From JANXPZ01 sp033853925 (lineage in GTDB: Bacteria > Eisenbacteria > RBG-16-71-46), in contig JAWOLC010000085.1 in the NCBI GenBank assembly GCA_033853925.1, positions 1-7,240 on the forward strand: 7,240 nucleotides of DNA. Reading direction: 5' to 3'. Positions 1 to 6,058 of the stretch are shown in pieces; the stretch's first letter is position 1; each line of letters begins with the position of its first letter. Under the pieces are notes generated by a model. That model did no database searches, had not been told where the DNA came from, and saw only the letters and a list, made by a program, of their open reading frames with translations. The position numbers and the translations under genes are program-made.

Positions 1-155
1 CGGCCTGGGCGCCCATCCGGGACCGGATCGCCCGGGGCGCTCCCCCCGAGTGGATCTACCGGGCGGCCCTGGCCACCTGGCAGCCCGTGCACGAGCTGCC
101 CGCGGTGGAGCGCGCGCGGCTCGCGGAAGTGGAAGGGGGACCTCCGGGACGCTGA
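1..155 (+). CDS. 3' end of an unidentified protein gene (N-terminally cut by window edge)
   Basis: An open frame enters from the left edge (first full codon at 3) and ends at TGA 153-155. The roughly 50 visible codons have G or C at nearly every third position apart from the last dozen, which is strong coding evidence in this GC-rich DNA. The visible peptide includes WAPIRDRIARGAPPEWIYRA followed by a segment rich in charged residues and Ala. The family is not recognised and no function is offered. The gene converges with the M1 peptidase gene, whose stop codon lies 10 bp away on the other strand. That gap has no room for a separate terminator hairpin. Confidence 0.7.
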   Translation, partial: AWAPIRDRIARGAPPEWIYRAALATWQPVHELPAVERARLAEVEGGPPGR

Positions 156-165
156 AGGGCGGCGG

Positions 166-2223
166 TCAGCGAACGAGCACCAGCCTCTGGCTCCGCGACT
201 GCCCCGCGCTCTGGAGCCGCACCGCATAGATCCCCGGCGGGGCCGAGCGACCCTGGGCGTCCCGCCCGTCCCAGGGTAGGACGTGGGCTCCGGCCTCGAG
301 GGTCCCGGAGACCAGGGACCGCACCTTCGCCCCCCGCAGATCGTAGACGTCGAGCCGCACCTCGCCCGACCGCGGCAGCACGAAGGCGAAGCTCGTCGCC
401 CCCCGCGCGGGATTGGGCCGCGGCGGGAACAGCTCCGGCCCGCCCGCGGCGGCCGGCTCCACGCCGCTGTTCGAGATCGTGCGCAGGATCCATTCGTCCG
501 GGTCGATCTGGACCGAGGTGGGCGGCTGGGCCACGTGGAAGGTGAAGGTCTGGGCGCCGAGCGAGTCCAGGGCCACGAAGGTGTGCGAGCCCCCGGTGGT
601 GGAGATGGCCACGTCCACCGGCATCCAGAAGAGCTGCCAGCTCTGGCGCTGCACGAGCGTGACCCGGACGTCCCAGCCGCCCCCGGCGGGCGCGGCGACC
701 CAGCTCGCCCCGTATACCGGGTAGTACTCGCCGTAGATCCACTCCTGGAAGAAGGCGTCCAGGTTCCGCCCCGACACGGCGGCGCAGACGTCGCGGAAGT
801 CCTCGGTCGTCGCGGTGCCGTAGCGATGCTCCGCGCCATAGGCGCGCAGGGCCTGGAAGAAGACGGTGTCGCCCAGCACGTGGCGCAGCATGTGCAGCAC
901 CCACGAGGCCTTGTTGTAGGTGAGCGAGGAGTTGAAGATGCGGATGGGGTCGTCGTCCGCCGGCACGTAGATCGTGCCCGACCCCAGGTAGCGGCTCGTG
1001 GCCATGAAGGCGTGATAGCCGGAGAGCCCCGATTGCGCCTCGGCCCACAGGGCCGGCCCGTACGAGGCGAAGCCCTCGTTGAGCCAGATGTGGTGGAAGT
1101 CGCGGCAGGTGACCATGTCGCCCCACCACATGTGCGTCAGCTCGTGGGCCGCGACGTACTCCGAGGCGGGGTTGCCGAGGCTGGTGATCGTCTGGTTCTC
1201 CATGCCGCCGCCCCAGGTGAACTGGGCCTCGCCGTACTTCTCGTCCAGGAAGGGATAGGGTCCGAAGCGCGCCGCGTACGCGGCGATCATGCCCTTCACC
1301 TCCGCGCTCACCGCGGCGGTCCCCGGGAACGTGTCGGGGAAGAAGTAGAACTGGATCGGCATCGAGTCGACCGGCGACGGCCGGTACCAGTCCGTCGAGG
1401 TGACGTAGGCGTACGAGGCGATCGAGACCAGGTAGGTGGCGATGGGGTGCCGCTCCACCCAGCGGGTGACGGCGACCGTGCCGTCGTCGCTCGCCTCCAC
1501 TCGCCGGCCGTTGCTCACGGTCGTCATGCCGCTCGGGACCGTGACCCGCACGCTGACGGAGTCGGCCTTGTCCTCCGGGTGGTCCTTGCACGGCCACCAG
1601 GCCCGCGCGCCGTAGGGCTCGCTCAGCGTCCAGACGAGCGGCGCCCCGTTGTGCGTGGTGTCCGTGAAGGCGGCGACCCCGAAGGCGCCGGAGACCGGCC
1701 TGCCGTGGTACCAGACCGTGAGGTCCACGCTCTCGCCGGTGAGGTAGGCGCGCCCGAGCGTGACCGTGAGCAGGCCGAGGGCGTGGGTGAAGGGGGCCGG
1801 AGCGCCGGCCACGCGGACGCTGTCCACCCTCAGCGTGTCGTCCAGGTCCAGCTCGAGCGTGAGCAGCGGACCGCTCACCACGGTGGCGCGCGTGCGAGCG
1901 CTGGCCCAGAGCATGCGGGTGGCCGTGCTCGGCGCCAGGTCCAGGTCGTAGGCCGTGACGTCCCAGGCTTGCTGGTTGGGCGTGGGAGCCGCGGCGAGGG
2001 GCATGGTCCCCAGGGCCGCGCGCGCCTTGGCGGCGGCCACTTCCTCGACCGCGTTCGGCAGGACCGCGGCGGGCGCGGGCGGATCCGGGGGCGCGGCGGC
2101 CAGGGCCCGGCTCGCGGGGCCGGCGGGGAGACCCAGAGCCAGGAGCAGGACCGCGCGCGAGGCGAGCCGCACCGCACTCGGCTCGCGACGCGGCGGCCGC
2201 GGGCACCGACCGGCTGAACTCAT
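166..2223 (-). CDS. Secreted M1-family zinc aminopeptidase with FlgD-Ig/T9SS-like C-terminal domain
   Basis: This 685-residue protein is a gluzincin (peptidase family M1) that should remove N-terminal residues from peptides outside the cytoplasm. Residues 18-42 form a signal peptide: Arg, then a Leu/Ala core, then an ALA-type cleavage site near 42-44. An N-terminal beta domain (about 85-265) carries the M1-type segment around RAWWPCKD (207-214). The catalytic domain has the exopeptidase motif GGGMEN (338-343), zinc ligands HELTH (360-364) and Glu383 in NEGF, and the likely catalytic Tyr436. The C-terminal helical domain of long M1 enzymes is absent. Instead a beta region (about 505-575) is followed by a FlgD-Ig/sorting-type domain (about 596-685) with PNPARG, VYDLRG, GIYAVRL and a basic end. 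The start is ATG 2223; GTG at codon 18 would also leave a good signal peptide. The gene follows the TGS GTPase gene on the same strand after 41 bp. Family assignment is firm; the natural substrate is unknown. Confidence 0.93.
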   Translation of the reverse strand: MSSAGRCPRPPRREPSAVRLASRAVLLLALGLPAGPASRALAAAPPDPPAPAAVLPNAVEEVAAAKARAALGTMPLAAAPTPNQQAWDVTAYDLDLAPSTATRMLWASARTRATVVSGPLLTLELDLDDTLRVDSVRVAGAPAPFTHALGLLTVTLGRAYLTGESVDLTVWYHGRPVSGAFGVAAFTDTTHNGAPLVWTLSEPYGARAWWPCKDHPEDKADSVSVRVTVPSGMTTVSNGRRVEASDDGTVAVTRWVERHPIATYLVSIASYAYVTSTDWYRPSPVDSMPIQFYFFPDTFPGTAAVSAEVKGMIAAYAARFGPYPFLDEKYGEAQFTWGGGMENQTITSLGNPASEYVAAHELTHMWWGDMVTCRDFHHIWLNEGFASYGPALWAEAQSGLSGYHAFMATSRYLGSGTIYVPADDDPIRIFNSSLTYNKASWVLHMLRHVLGDTVFFQALRAYGAEHRYGTATTEDFRDVCAAVSGRNLDAFFQEWIYGEYYPVYGASWVAAPAGGGWDVRVTLVQRQSWQLFWMPVDVAISTTGGSHTFVALDSLGAQTFTFHVAQPPTSVQIDPDEWILRTISNSGVEPAAAGGPELFPPRPNPARGATSFAFVLPRSGEVRLDVYDLRGAKVRSLVSGTLEAGAHVLPWDGRDAQGRSAPPGIYAVRLQSAGQSRSQRLVLVR

Positions 2224-2229
2224 GCGGCA

Positions 2230-2235
2230 ATTCTA
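2230..2235 (-). promoter_or_regulatory. Candidate -10 element (TAGAAT) for the M1 peptidase gene, leaderless type
   Basis: On the minus strand TAGAAT matches the TATAAT consensus at five of six positions and ends 6 nt before ATG 2223. At that distance transcription would begin at or next to the start codon. No -35 hexamer is recognisable at 16-18 nt and no Shine-Dalgarno sequence precedes the ATG. The reading is by eye, from one hexamer, so confidence is low to moderate. Confidence 0.35.
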
Positions 2236-2264
2236 GCCGAGACCCGTCCCCGGCGACACCCGGC

Positions 2265-3257
2265 TCACGCGTGCAGCTCGACCACGTCCCGGTCCGCCAG
2301 GACGTGATCGCGGTCCACCTGCTGGCCCTCGAAGCGCGCGTGGCCCCAGATGCGCGCGAAGCGGAGGTTCTCGGCGATCTCCTTGTGCACGGCCTGGGCC
2401 AGGTCGTGGACCGTGGCCCCCGCGGGCAGGACGAACGGGCGCTCCCGGTCGGGCTTCTTCCCTGGCTCCTTGGCGTAGATGCGGATGCGCCCCAGCTCCG
2501 CGAAGAGCAGGCGGCGCAGCTCCTCGAGCCCCAGCCCGTGCTCGGCGGAGACGGCGCGCACCGGGAAGTCGGCCCCGATGGACTCGCGGGCCAGCTCCGT
2601 GAAGGTTCCGTCCGGATCCAGGTCGAGCTTGTTCACGATCACGTGCACCGGCCGCACCACGAGCAGCGGCGTGGCGTCGGCCGGCAAGGGCCGCGAAGCC
2701 GGCCACACCCGCGCCCGCTCCAGCAGGGAGCGGAAGGCGACCAGCGCCTCGTCCACGTCGTCGGCCGTGGGATCCAGCAGCAGCAGCACCCCGTCCGCGT
2801 TCCGCGCCAGATTCGTCATGTACGGCTCGGTGTGCTGCGCCGTCAGCGCGGGCGTGTCCACGAGCTGCACCTGCACGTCCTCGTACGGCATCATGCCGGG
2901 CTGGGGCGCGTGCGTGGTGAAGGGATAGGGAGCCACCTCCGCGTGCGCGTGGGTGAGGGCGGCGAGCAGCGACGACTTGCCGGCGTTGGGCGGGCCGACG
3001 AGCACCCACTGCCCGGCACCCTCGCGGCGCACGTGACCGGGATCGGCGCGTCTCGCTCCGCCCTTCGCGCCGTGCTCGGCCTCCTCCTCGTGCTTGGCGA
3101 TGCGCCGCCGGATGTCCGCCTGCAGCTTCTCCGTGCCCTTGTGCTTGGGCAGGAGAGCCATCATCTCGCGGAGGGCGACGAGCTTCTCCTCGCGGGTCGC
3201 GGCCACGCGATAGCGCTCCTCGGCCTCCTTGTACTGCGGGGTGAGGTTCGCCGGCAT
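2265..3257 (-). CDS. TGS-domain GTPase of the Obg/DRG (ribosome-associated) type
   Basis: This 330-residue cytoplasmic P-loop GTPase probably acts in ribosome function or stress sensing, as relatives do. Residues 1-65 are a helical, charged region with the segment KHKGTEKLQADIRRRIAKHE seen in DRG-like proteins. The G domain (about 80-255) shows G1 GPPNAGKSS (88-96), a switch-I threonine pair in YPFTTHAPQPG (111-121), G3 as DTPA (134-137), G4 NKLD (209-212) and G5 SAE (237-239). A TGS domain fills about 258-330, including FVLPAGATVHDLAQAVHKEI. G3 ends in Ala where most Obg/DRG proteins have Gly. The frame stays open to 3530, but the extra 91 residues are low-complexity and run into the divergent acpS gene. 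I chose ATG 3257 because homologous sequence starts there and a TATGAT hexamer lies just upstream; ATGs at 3266 and 3269 are possible. The exact cellular role is unknown. Confidence 0.9.
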   Translation of the reverse strand: MPANLTPQYKEAEERYRVAATREEKLVALREMMALLPKHKGTEKLQADIRRRIAKHEEEAEHGAKGGARRADPGHVRREGAGQWVLVGPPNAGKSSLLAALTHAHAEVAPYPFTTHAPQPGMMPYEDVQVQLVDTPALTAQHTEPYMTNLARNADGVLLLLDPTADDVDEALVAFRSLLERARVWPASRPLPADATPLLVVRPVHVIVNKLDLDPDGTFTELARESIGADFPVRAVSAEHGLGLEELRRLLFAELGRIRIYAKEPGKKPDRERPFVLPAGATVHDLAQAVHKEIAENLRFARIWGHARFEGQQVDRDHVLADRDVVELHA

Positions 3258-3264
3258 CGCTCCC

Positions 3265-3270
3265 ATCATA
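3265..3270 (-). promoter_or_regulatory. Candidate -10 element (TATGAT) for the TGS GTPase gene
   Basis: On the minus strand TATGAT matches TATAAT at five of six positions and ends 7 nt before ATG 3257, so a transcript would start about at that ATG. The -35 candidate 17 nt upstream (TTCCCT) is poor. A GGGAG lies only 2 nt before the ATG, too close for normal Shine-Dalgarno pairing. The hexamer overlaps the alternative ATG at 3269, which argues for the 3257 start if the promoter is real. Confidence 0.35.
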
Positions 3271-3304
3271 GGAAGAGCGGGGACGCCAGGGAAGGCCTCG
3301 AATC

Positions 3305-3478
3305 GGGACCCGGGCGCGGGGCTCTCGCGGCGGCCCCGGGTCCCCGGGCGCGCCGCGGCCGCATTTGACTCGCCCGGGTGGCCGGGCCAACATGGCGCGT
3401 AGAGTGGACCGTGCCCTTGCGGCCTTCCGGGTGCGGACGGAGCGTTCTCGACCGAGGGCAGGGGCCCGCCCGGGTCCC
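3305..3478. repeat. Three copies of CCCGGGTCCC in the divergent spacer
   Basis: The 10-mer CCCGGGTCCC occurs at 3335-3344 and 3469-3478, and its reverse complement GGGACCCGGG at 3305-3314. The first and second copies face each other as a perfect 10-bp inverted repeat with a 20-bp spacer and could form a hairpin or a paired operator. The outer two copies share a 13-base core (CGGGACCCGGGCG on the minus strand of the third). The last copy ends 8 nt before the acpS start codon. The whole 3258-3486 spacer has no gene I can support. Repeats of pure G/C arise easily in such DNA, so function is unproven. Confidence 0.5.
3365..3393 (+). promoter_or_regulatory. Weak candidate promoter for the acpS gene group
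   Basis: TTGACT (3365-3370, five of six against TTGACA) is followed after 17 bp by CAACAT (3388-3393, three of six against TATAAT). It sits about 94 bp before acpS in the one stretch of the spacer with a few A/T bases. The -10 is poor, so this is only a candidate. Confidence 0.22.
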
Positions 3479-3486
3479 GGGAGCAC

Positions 3487-3903
3487 ATGATCGCCGGCAT
3501 CGGAGTGGATCTGCTCGAGATCGCGCGCATGCAGCGCGAGCTCGACCGCGACCGCAGGGGATTCCCCGCGGAGGTGTTCTCGCCCCGCGAGATCGCGGAG
3601 TGCGAGGCCGGACGCTTCCCCGCCCGGGACTACGCCACCCGCTTCGCCGCCAAGGAGGCGCTCTTCAAGGCGCTGGGCGCTCCCGGGCGCGATGGCGCGA
3701 CCTGGCGCGAGGTGGAGGTCCGACCGGGCGCTCCGGCCGGCGCGGCGATCGCCCTGAGCGGCCGCTTGCGGCGGCGGGCCGAGACCCTGCCGGTCCATCG
3801 CATCCTGCTGGCCGTTTCGCACACTCCGGACCTGGCGGGCGCCGCCGTGGTCCTCGAGACCCAGGCAGAGCCCCCAGGGCGGGAAAGAGGACGGAGCGCA
3901 TGA
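3487..3903 (+). CDS. acpS: Holo-[acyl-carrier-protein] synthase (4'-phosphopantetheinyl transferase)
   Basis: AcpS moves 4'-phosphopantetheine from CoA to the conserved serine of acyl carrier proteins, turning apo-ACP into holo-ACP in the cytoplasm. The 138-residue product has the N-terminal AcpS signature GIGVDLLEIAR with metal-binding Asp8, the second signature RFAAKEALFKAL with Glu57, and the C-terminal segment SHTPDLAGAAVVLE (111-124). It is slightly longer than the usual 120-126 residues because of an Arg/Gly/Glu-rich tail produced where the gene overlaps the next one. The start at ATG 3487 is fixed by the signature at residue 4; GGGAG stands 3 nt before it. Its stop overlaps the next start by 4 bp (ATGA), so the two are probably translationally coupled. 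The nearby stand-alone ACP gene is the obvious dedicated substrate, though the enzyme may also serve the cell's fatty-acid ACP. Confidence 0.95.
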   Translation: MIAGIGVDLLEIARMQRELDRDRRGFPAEVFSPREIAECEAGRFPARDYATRFAAKEALFKALGAPGRDGATWREVEVRPGAPAGAAIALSGRLRRRAETLPVHRILLAVSHTPDLAGAAVVLETQAEPPGRERGRSA

Positions 3904-5600
3904 GCGACACCATTCCCTACGAGAAGCGCGCGGAAGGATTCGACTGGACGATCGGCGAGCGCGAGCTGGAGTGGCGCCGCGACGAGCCCATCAACATCGG
4001 TTGGTACTGCAGCGACCGCATCTGCCGCCAGGGTCACGGAGCCCGCCCGGCCCTCGTCTGGGAGAGCGCCCAGGGAAGCGAGCGCGCCTACAGCTACGAC
4101 GACCTGCGTGTGCTCTCGAACACCATCGCCGCGTACCTGCTCCGGCTCGGCCTCCAGCCGGGCGAGCGCATCTGCCTCTTCCTGGACCGGGTGCCCGAGC
4201 TGTACATCGGCTTCCTCGGCATCCTCAAGATGGGCGGCATCGCCCAGCCGCTCTTCTCCGCCTTCGGCGAGGAGTCGCTGCACACGCGCCTCGCCGACGC
4301 GGGCACGGCGGCCATCCTCACGCAGCGGAAGCACGTGACCAAGGTGCGCAAGATCCGCGACTCGCTGCCGGGCCTGCGCCACATCGTGGTGGTGGACGCC
4401 GAAGGCGCGACCCTCCAGGCGCGCGAGGTGGCGCTCGCCCTCGACCGCGAGCCGCGCGTCGAGTCCTTCGCCGTGGCCCGCACGGAGGCGGAGACTCCCT
4501 CGGTCCTCCACTACACGTCGGGCACGACGGGCCAGCCCAAGGGCGCCCAGCACGTGCACTCGTCCCTCGTCTCGCAGTACCTCACGGCGCGGTGGGTCCT
4601 GGACCTCCGCGCCGACGACATCTACTGGTGCAACGCCGACCCGGGCTGGGTGACCGGCACGTCCTACGGAATCATCGGTCCCTGGGCGAACGGGGTGACC
4701 CAGGTCGTGCTCGACTCCGGCTTCAGCGCCGAGCGCTGGTACGCCTTCATGCAGAAGCACGGCGTCACCGTGTGGTACTCCGCCCCCACCGCCATCCGTC
4801 TGCTCATGCGCGAGGGCACGGAGGTGGTGCGCAAGTACGACCTGCGCAGCCTCCGCCACCTGGCGAGCGTGGGCGAGCCCTTGAACGCCGAGGCGGTGAT
4901 CTGGTCCCGCGAGGCGTTCGGCCTCCCCTTCCACGACACCTACTGGCAGACGGAGACGGGCTGCATGGTGATCACGAACTTCCCCGGCATGCCCATCAAG
5001 CCCGGCTCCATGGGCAAGCCCTTCCCGGGGATCACCGCCACCGTGCTCGATCCCCGGACGTACGAGCCCGTCGGTCGTCCGGGAAGCGTCGGGCTCATCG
5101 CCCTGCGCCCGGGCTGGCCCTCGATGATGCGCTCGTACTGGAACAACCCGACCGCCTTCCAGAACAAGTTCAGGAACGGCTGGTACCTGACCGGGGACCG
5201 CGCCAGCATCGACGCGGACGGCTACTTCTGGTTCGTCGGCCGCGACGACGACGTGATCAACACGGGCGGCCACCTCGTGGGGCCGTTCGAGATCGAGTCG
5301 GCGCTGCTCGAGCACCCGGCCGTGGCGGAGTCGGCGGCGGTGGCGAAGCCCGACCCGGTCAACATGGAGGTCGTGAAGGCGTTCGTTGTCTTGAAGCCGT
5401 CCTACGTGATGGGCGGCGATCTCGAGCTGGAGATCATGAACTTCATTCGCAAGAAGCTCTCCCCTCTCGCCATGCCGCAGGAGATCGAGTTCGTCGACTC
5501 GCTGCCGAAGACGCGCAGCGGGAAGATCGTGCGCCGCATCCTGCGCGCCAAGGAGTGGGGCGAGCCGCTCGGCGACCTGTCCACCGTGATGAACGACTAG
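3900..5600 (+). CDS. acsA: AMP-forming acyl-CoA synthetase, AcsA (acetate-CoA ligase) type
   Basis: This 566-residue enzyme of the ANL superfamily activates a carboxylic acid with ATP to an acyl-AMP and then forms a thioester. Visible motifs are P-loop YTSGTTGQPKG (205-215), A5 YWQTETG (348-354), A7 YLTGD (429-433), the hinge region GRDDDVINTGGH (447-458) and the A10 catalytic Lys542 in PKTRSGKIVRR, the lysine that Pat-type acetylation silences in Acs proteins. Trp349 matches the residue that limits Acs to acetyl or similarly short acids. Length and the GDLST C-terminus fit Bacillus AcsA more than the 650-residue Acs. Leu459 stands where most Acs-type enzymes have Arg. The start is ATG 3900, overlapping the acpS stop by 4 bp; the in-frame extension upstream is only the acpS shadow. 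With acpS before it and an ACP and a Kbl-like enzyme after it, it may load the ACP instead of, or as well as, CoA. That is inference. Confidence 0.9.
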   Translation: MSDTIPYEKRAEGFDWTIGERELEWRRDEPINIGWYCSDRICRQGHGARPALVWESAQGSERAYSYDDLRVLSNTIAAYLLRLGLQPGERICLFLDRVPELYIGFLGILKMGGIAQPLFSAFGEESLHTRLADAGTAAILTQRKHVTKVRKIRDSLPGLRHIVVVDAEGATLQAREVALALDREPRVESFAVARTEAETPSVLHYTSGTTGQPKGAQHVHSSLVSQYLTARWVLDLRADDIYWCNADPGWVTGTSYGIIGPWANGVTQVVLDSGFSAERWYAFMQKHGVTVWYSAPTAIRLLMREGTEVVRKYDLRSLRHLASVGEPLNAEAVIWSREAFGLPFHDTYWQTETGCMVITNFPGMPIKPGSMGKPFPGITATVLDPRTYEPVGRPGSVGLIALRPGWPSMMRSYWNNPTAFQNKFRNGWYLTGDRASIDADGYFWFVGRDDDVINTGGHLVGPFEIESALLEHPAVAESAAVAKPDPVNMEVVKAFVVLKPSYVMGGDLELEIMNFIRKKLSPLAMPQEIEFVDSLPKTRSGKIVRRILRAKEWGEPLGDLSTVMND

Positions 5601-5778
5601 CGGGCCCGCCCGCCCCCTCGGGCGTCGGAGCCAGGGCCGGGGCCGGCGATGCGGGGGTGCCCGCTCGCCGGGCGGGTCGGGCTCGGCGCGAAGGGGTAGT
5701 CTTCCGGGCCGCGGGGCGACGGCCCCGCCTCGGGACCGCGGCCCCGGGCCGAAGCTTCGCCAGGAAACGGAGACCGAA
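5601..5778 (+). promoter_or_regulatory. 178-bp leader before the ACP gene with competing hairpins
   Basis: No gene is visible here. Two mutually exclusive GC stems can form: a tight one, GCGGGGC (5711-5717) with GCCCCGC (5722-5728) and a 4-nt loop; and a larger one, GGGCCGCGG (5706-5714) with CCGCGGCCC (5736-5744). A 10-bp palindrome CGAAGCTTCG follows at 5750-5759. None is followed by a T-run, so a simple intrinsic terminator is not supported. TAGTCT at 5697-5702 is a poor -10 candidate without a -35. The length suggests that the ACP and Kbl genes may have their own promoter or an attenuator. GC-rich DNA forms such stems easily. Confidence 0.3.
5769..5772 (+). promoter_or_regulatory. Ribosome binding site of the ACP gene
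   Basis: GGAG lies 6 nt before ATG 5779. This well-spaced Shine-Dalgarno site supports that start and contrasts with the two minus-strand genes, which lack one. Confidence 0.7.
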
Positions 5779-6036
5779 ATGGACGAGCTGAAGACCGTGA
5801 TCCTCGACTACGTGAAGCGGGAGTACCTGGAGGAGGACGACGACCGCGTCCTCACGGAGTCCTCGCCCCTGATCACCGGCGGCATCGTGGACTCCTTCTC
5901 GATGGTCTCGCTCAAGCGCTTCCTCGAGACGAAGTACGGCATCCGCATCCCCGACGCCGACGCCACGCCCGACGCCTTCGACAGCGTGGACAGGATCGCG
6001 GCGCTCGTCACCCGCTTCCGCCAGGCCAAGGCCTAG
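5779..6036 (+). CDS. Stand-alone acyl carrier protein
   Basis: This 85-residue acidic protein is predicted to be a four-helix carrier that holds an acyl group on a phosphopantetheine arm in the cytoplasm. The modification site is Ser39 in GGIVDSFSM (34-42). It reads DSF rather than the DSL of fatty-acid AcpP, and the segment before it, SSPLITGGIVDS, is typical of specialised carriers. The region after helix II (KRFLETKYGIRIPDADATP) fits the carrier fold. It is unlikely to be the housekeeping AcpP: it is not next to fab genes, and the rest of helix II departs from the DSLDTVEL pattern. It lies 22 bp before the Kbl-like gene and downstream of acpS and an acyl-activating enzyme, so the neighbours probably modify it, load it and use it. 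The cargo is unknown. Confidence 0.9.
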   Translation: MDELKTVILDYVKREYLEEDDDRVLTESSPLITGGIVDSFSMVSLKRFLETKYGIRIPDADATPDAFDSVDRIAALVTRFRQAKA

Positions 6037-6046
6037 CCCGGCGCAC

Positions 6047-6052
6047 AAGGAG
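6047..6052 (+). promoter_or_regulatory. Ribosome binding site of the Kbl-like gene
   Basis: AAGGAG, a near-perfect Shine-Dalgarno sequence, stands 6 nt before ATG 6059 in the short gap after the ACP stop. It fixes the start and implies strong, independent translation within a shared transcript. Confidence 0.8.
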
Positions 6053-6058
6053 CGAGTC

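Noticed and set aside
56..2230. Long open frame of 724 residues on the minus strand over the peptidase gene
   Set aside because: It is an Arg/Gly/Ala-rich shadow frame caused by high GC; the overlapping frame shows all M1 catalytic motifs.
3258..3530. Longer GTPase start giving 421 residues
   Set aside because: The extra residues have no family character and would run antisense into the acpS start; homologous sequence begins at ATG 3257.
2233..3822. Other long minus- and plus-strand frames over the GTPase, ligase and Kbl genes
   Set aside because: They are compositional shadows with no recognisable domain, lying over genes whose motifs are clear.
3378..3899. In-frame extension of the AcsA-type ligase to a 740-residue protein
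   Set aside because: The added stretch overlaps acpS in another frame and is low-complexity Arg/Gly/Pro sequence. The ligase family begins at the ATG at 3900, which overlaps the acpS stop in the usual ATGA way.
5711..5744. Intrinsic terminator after the ligase gene
   Set aside because: Strong GC stems are present but no T-run follows, and such stems are common by chance at this base composition.
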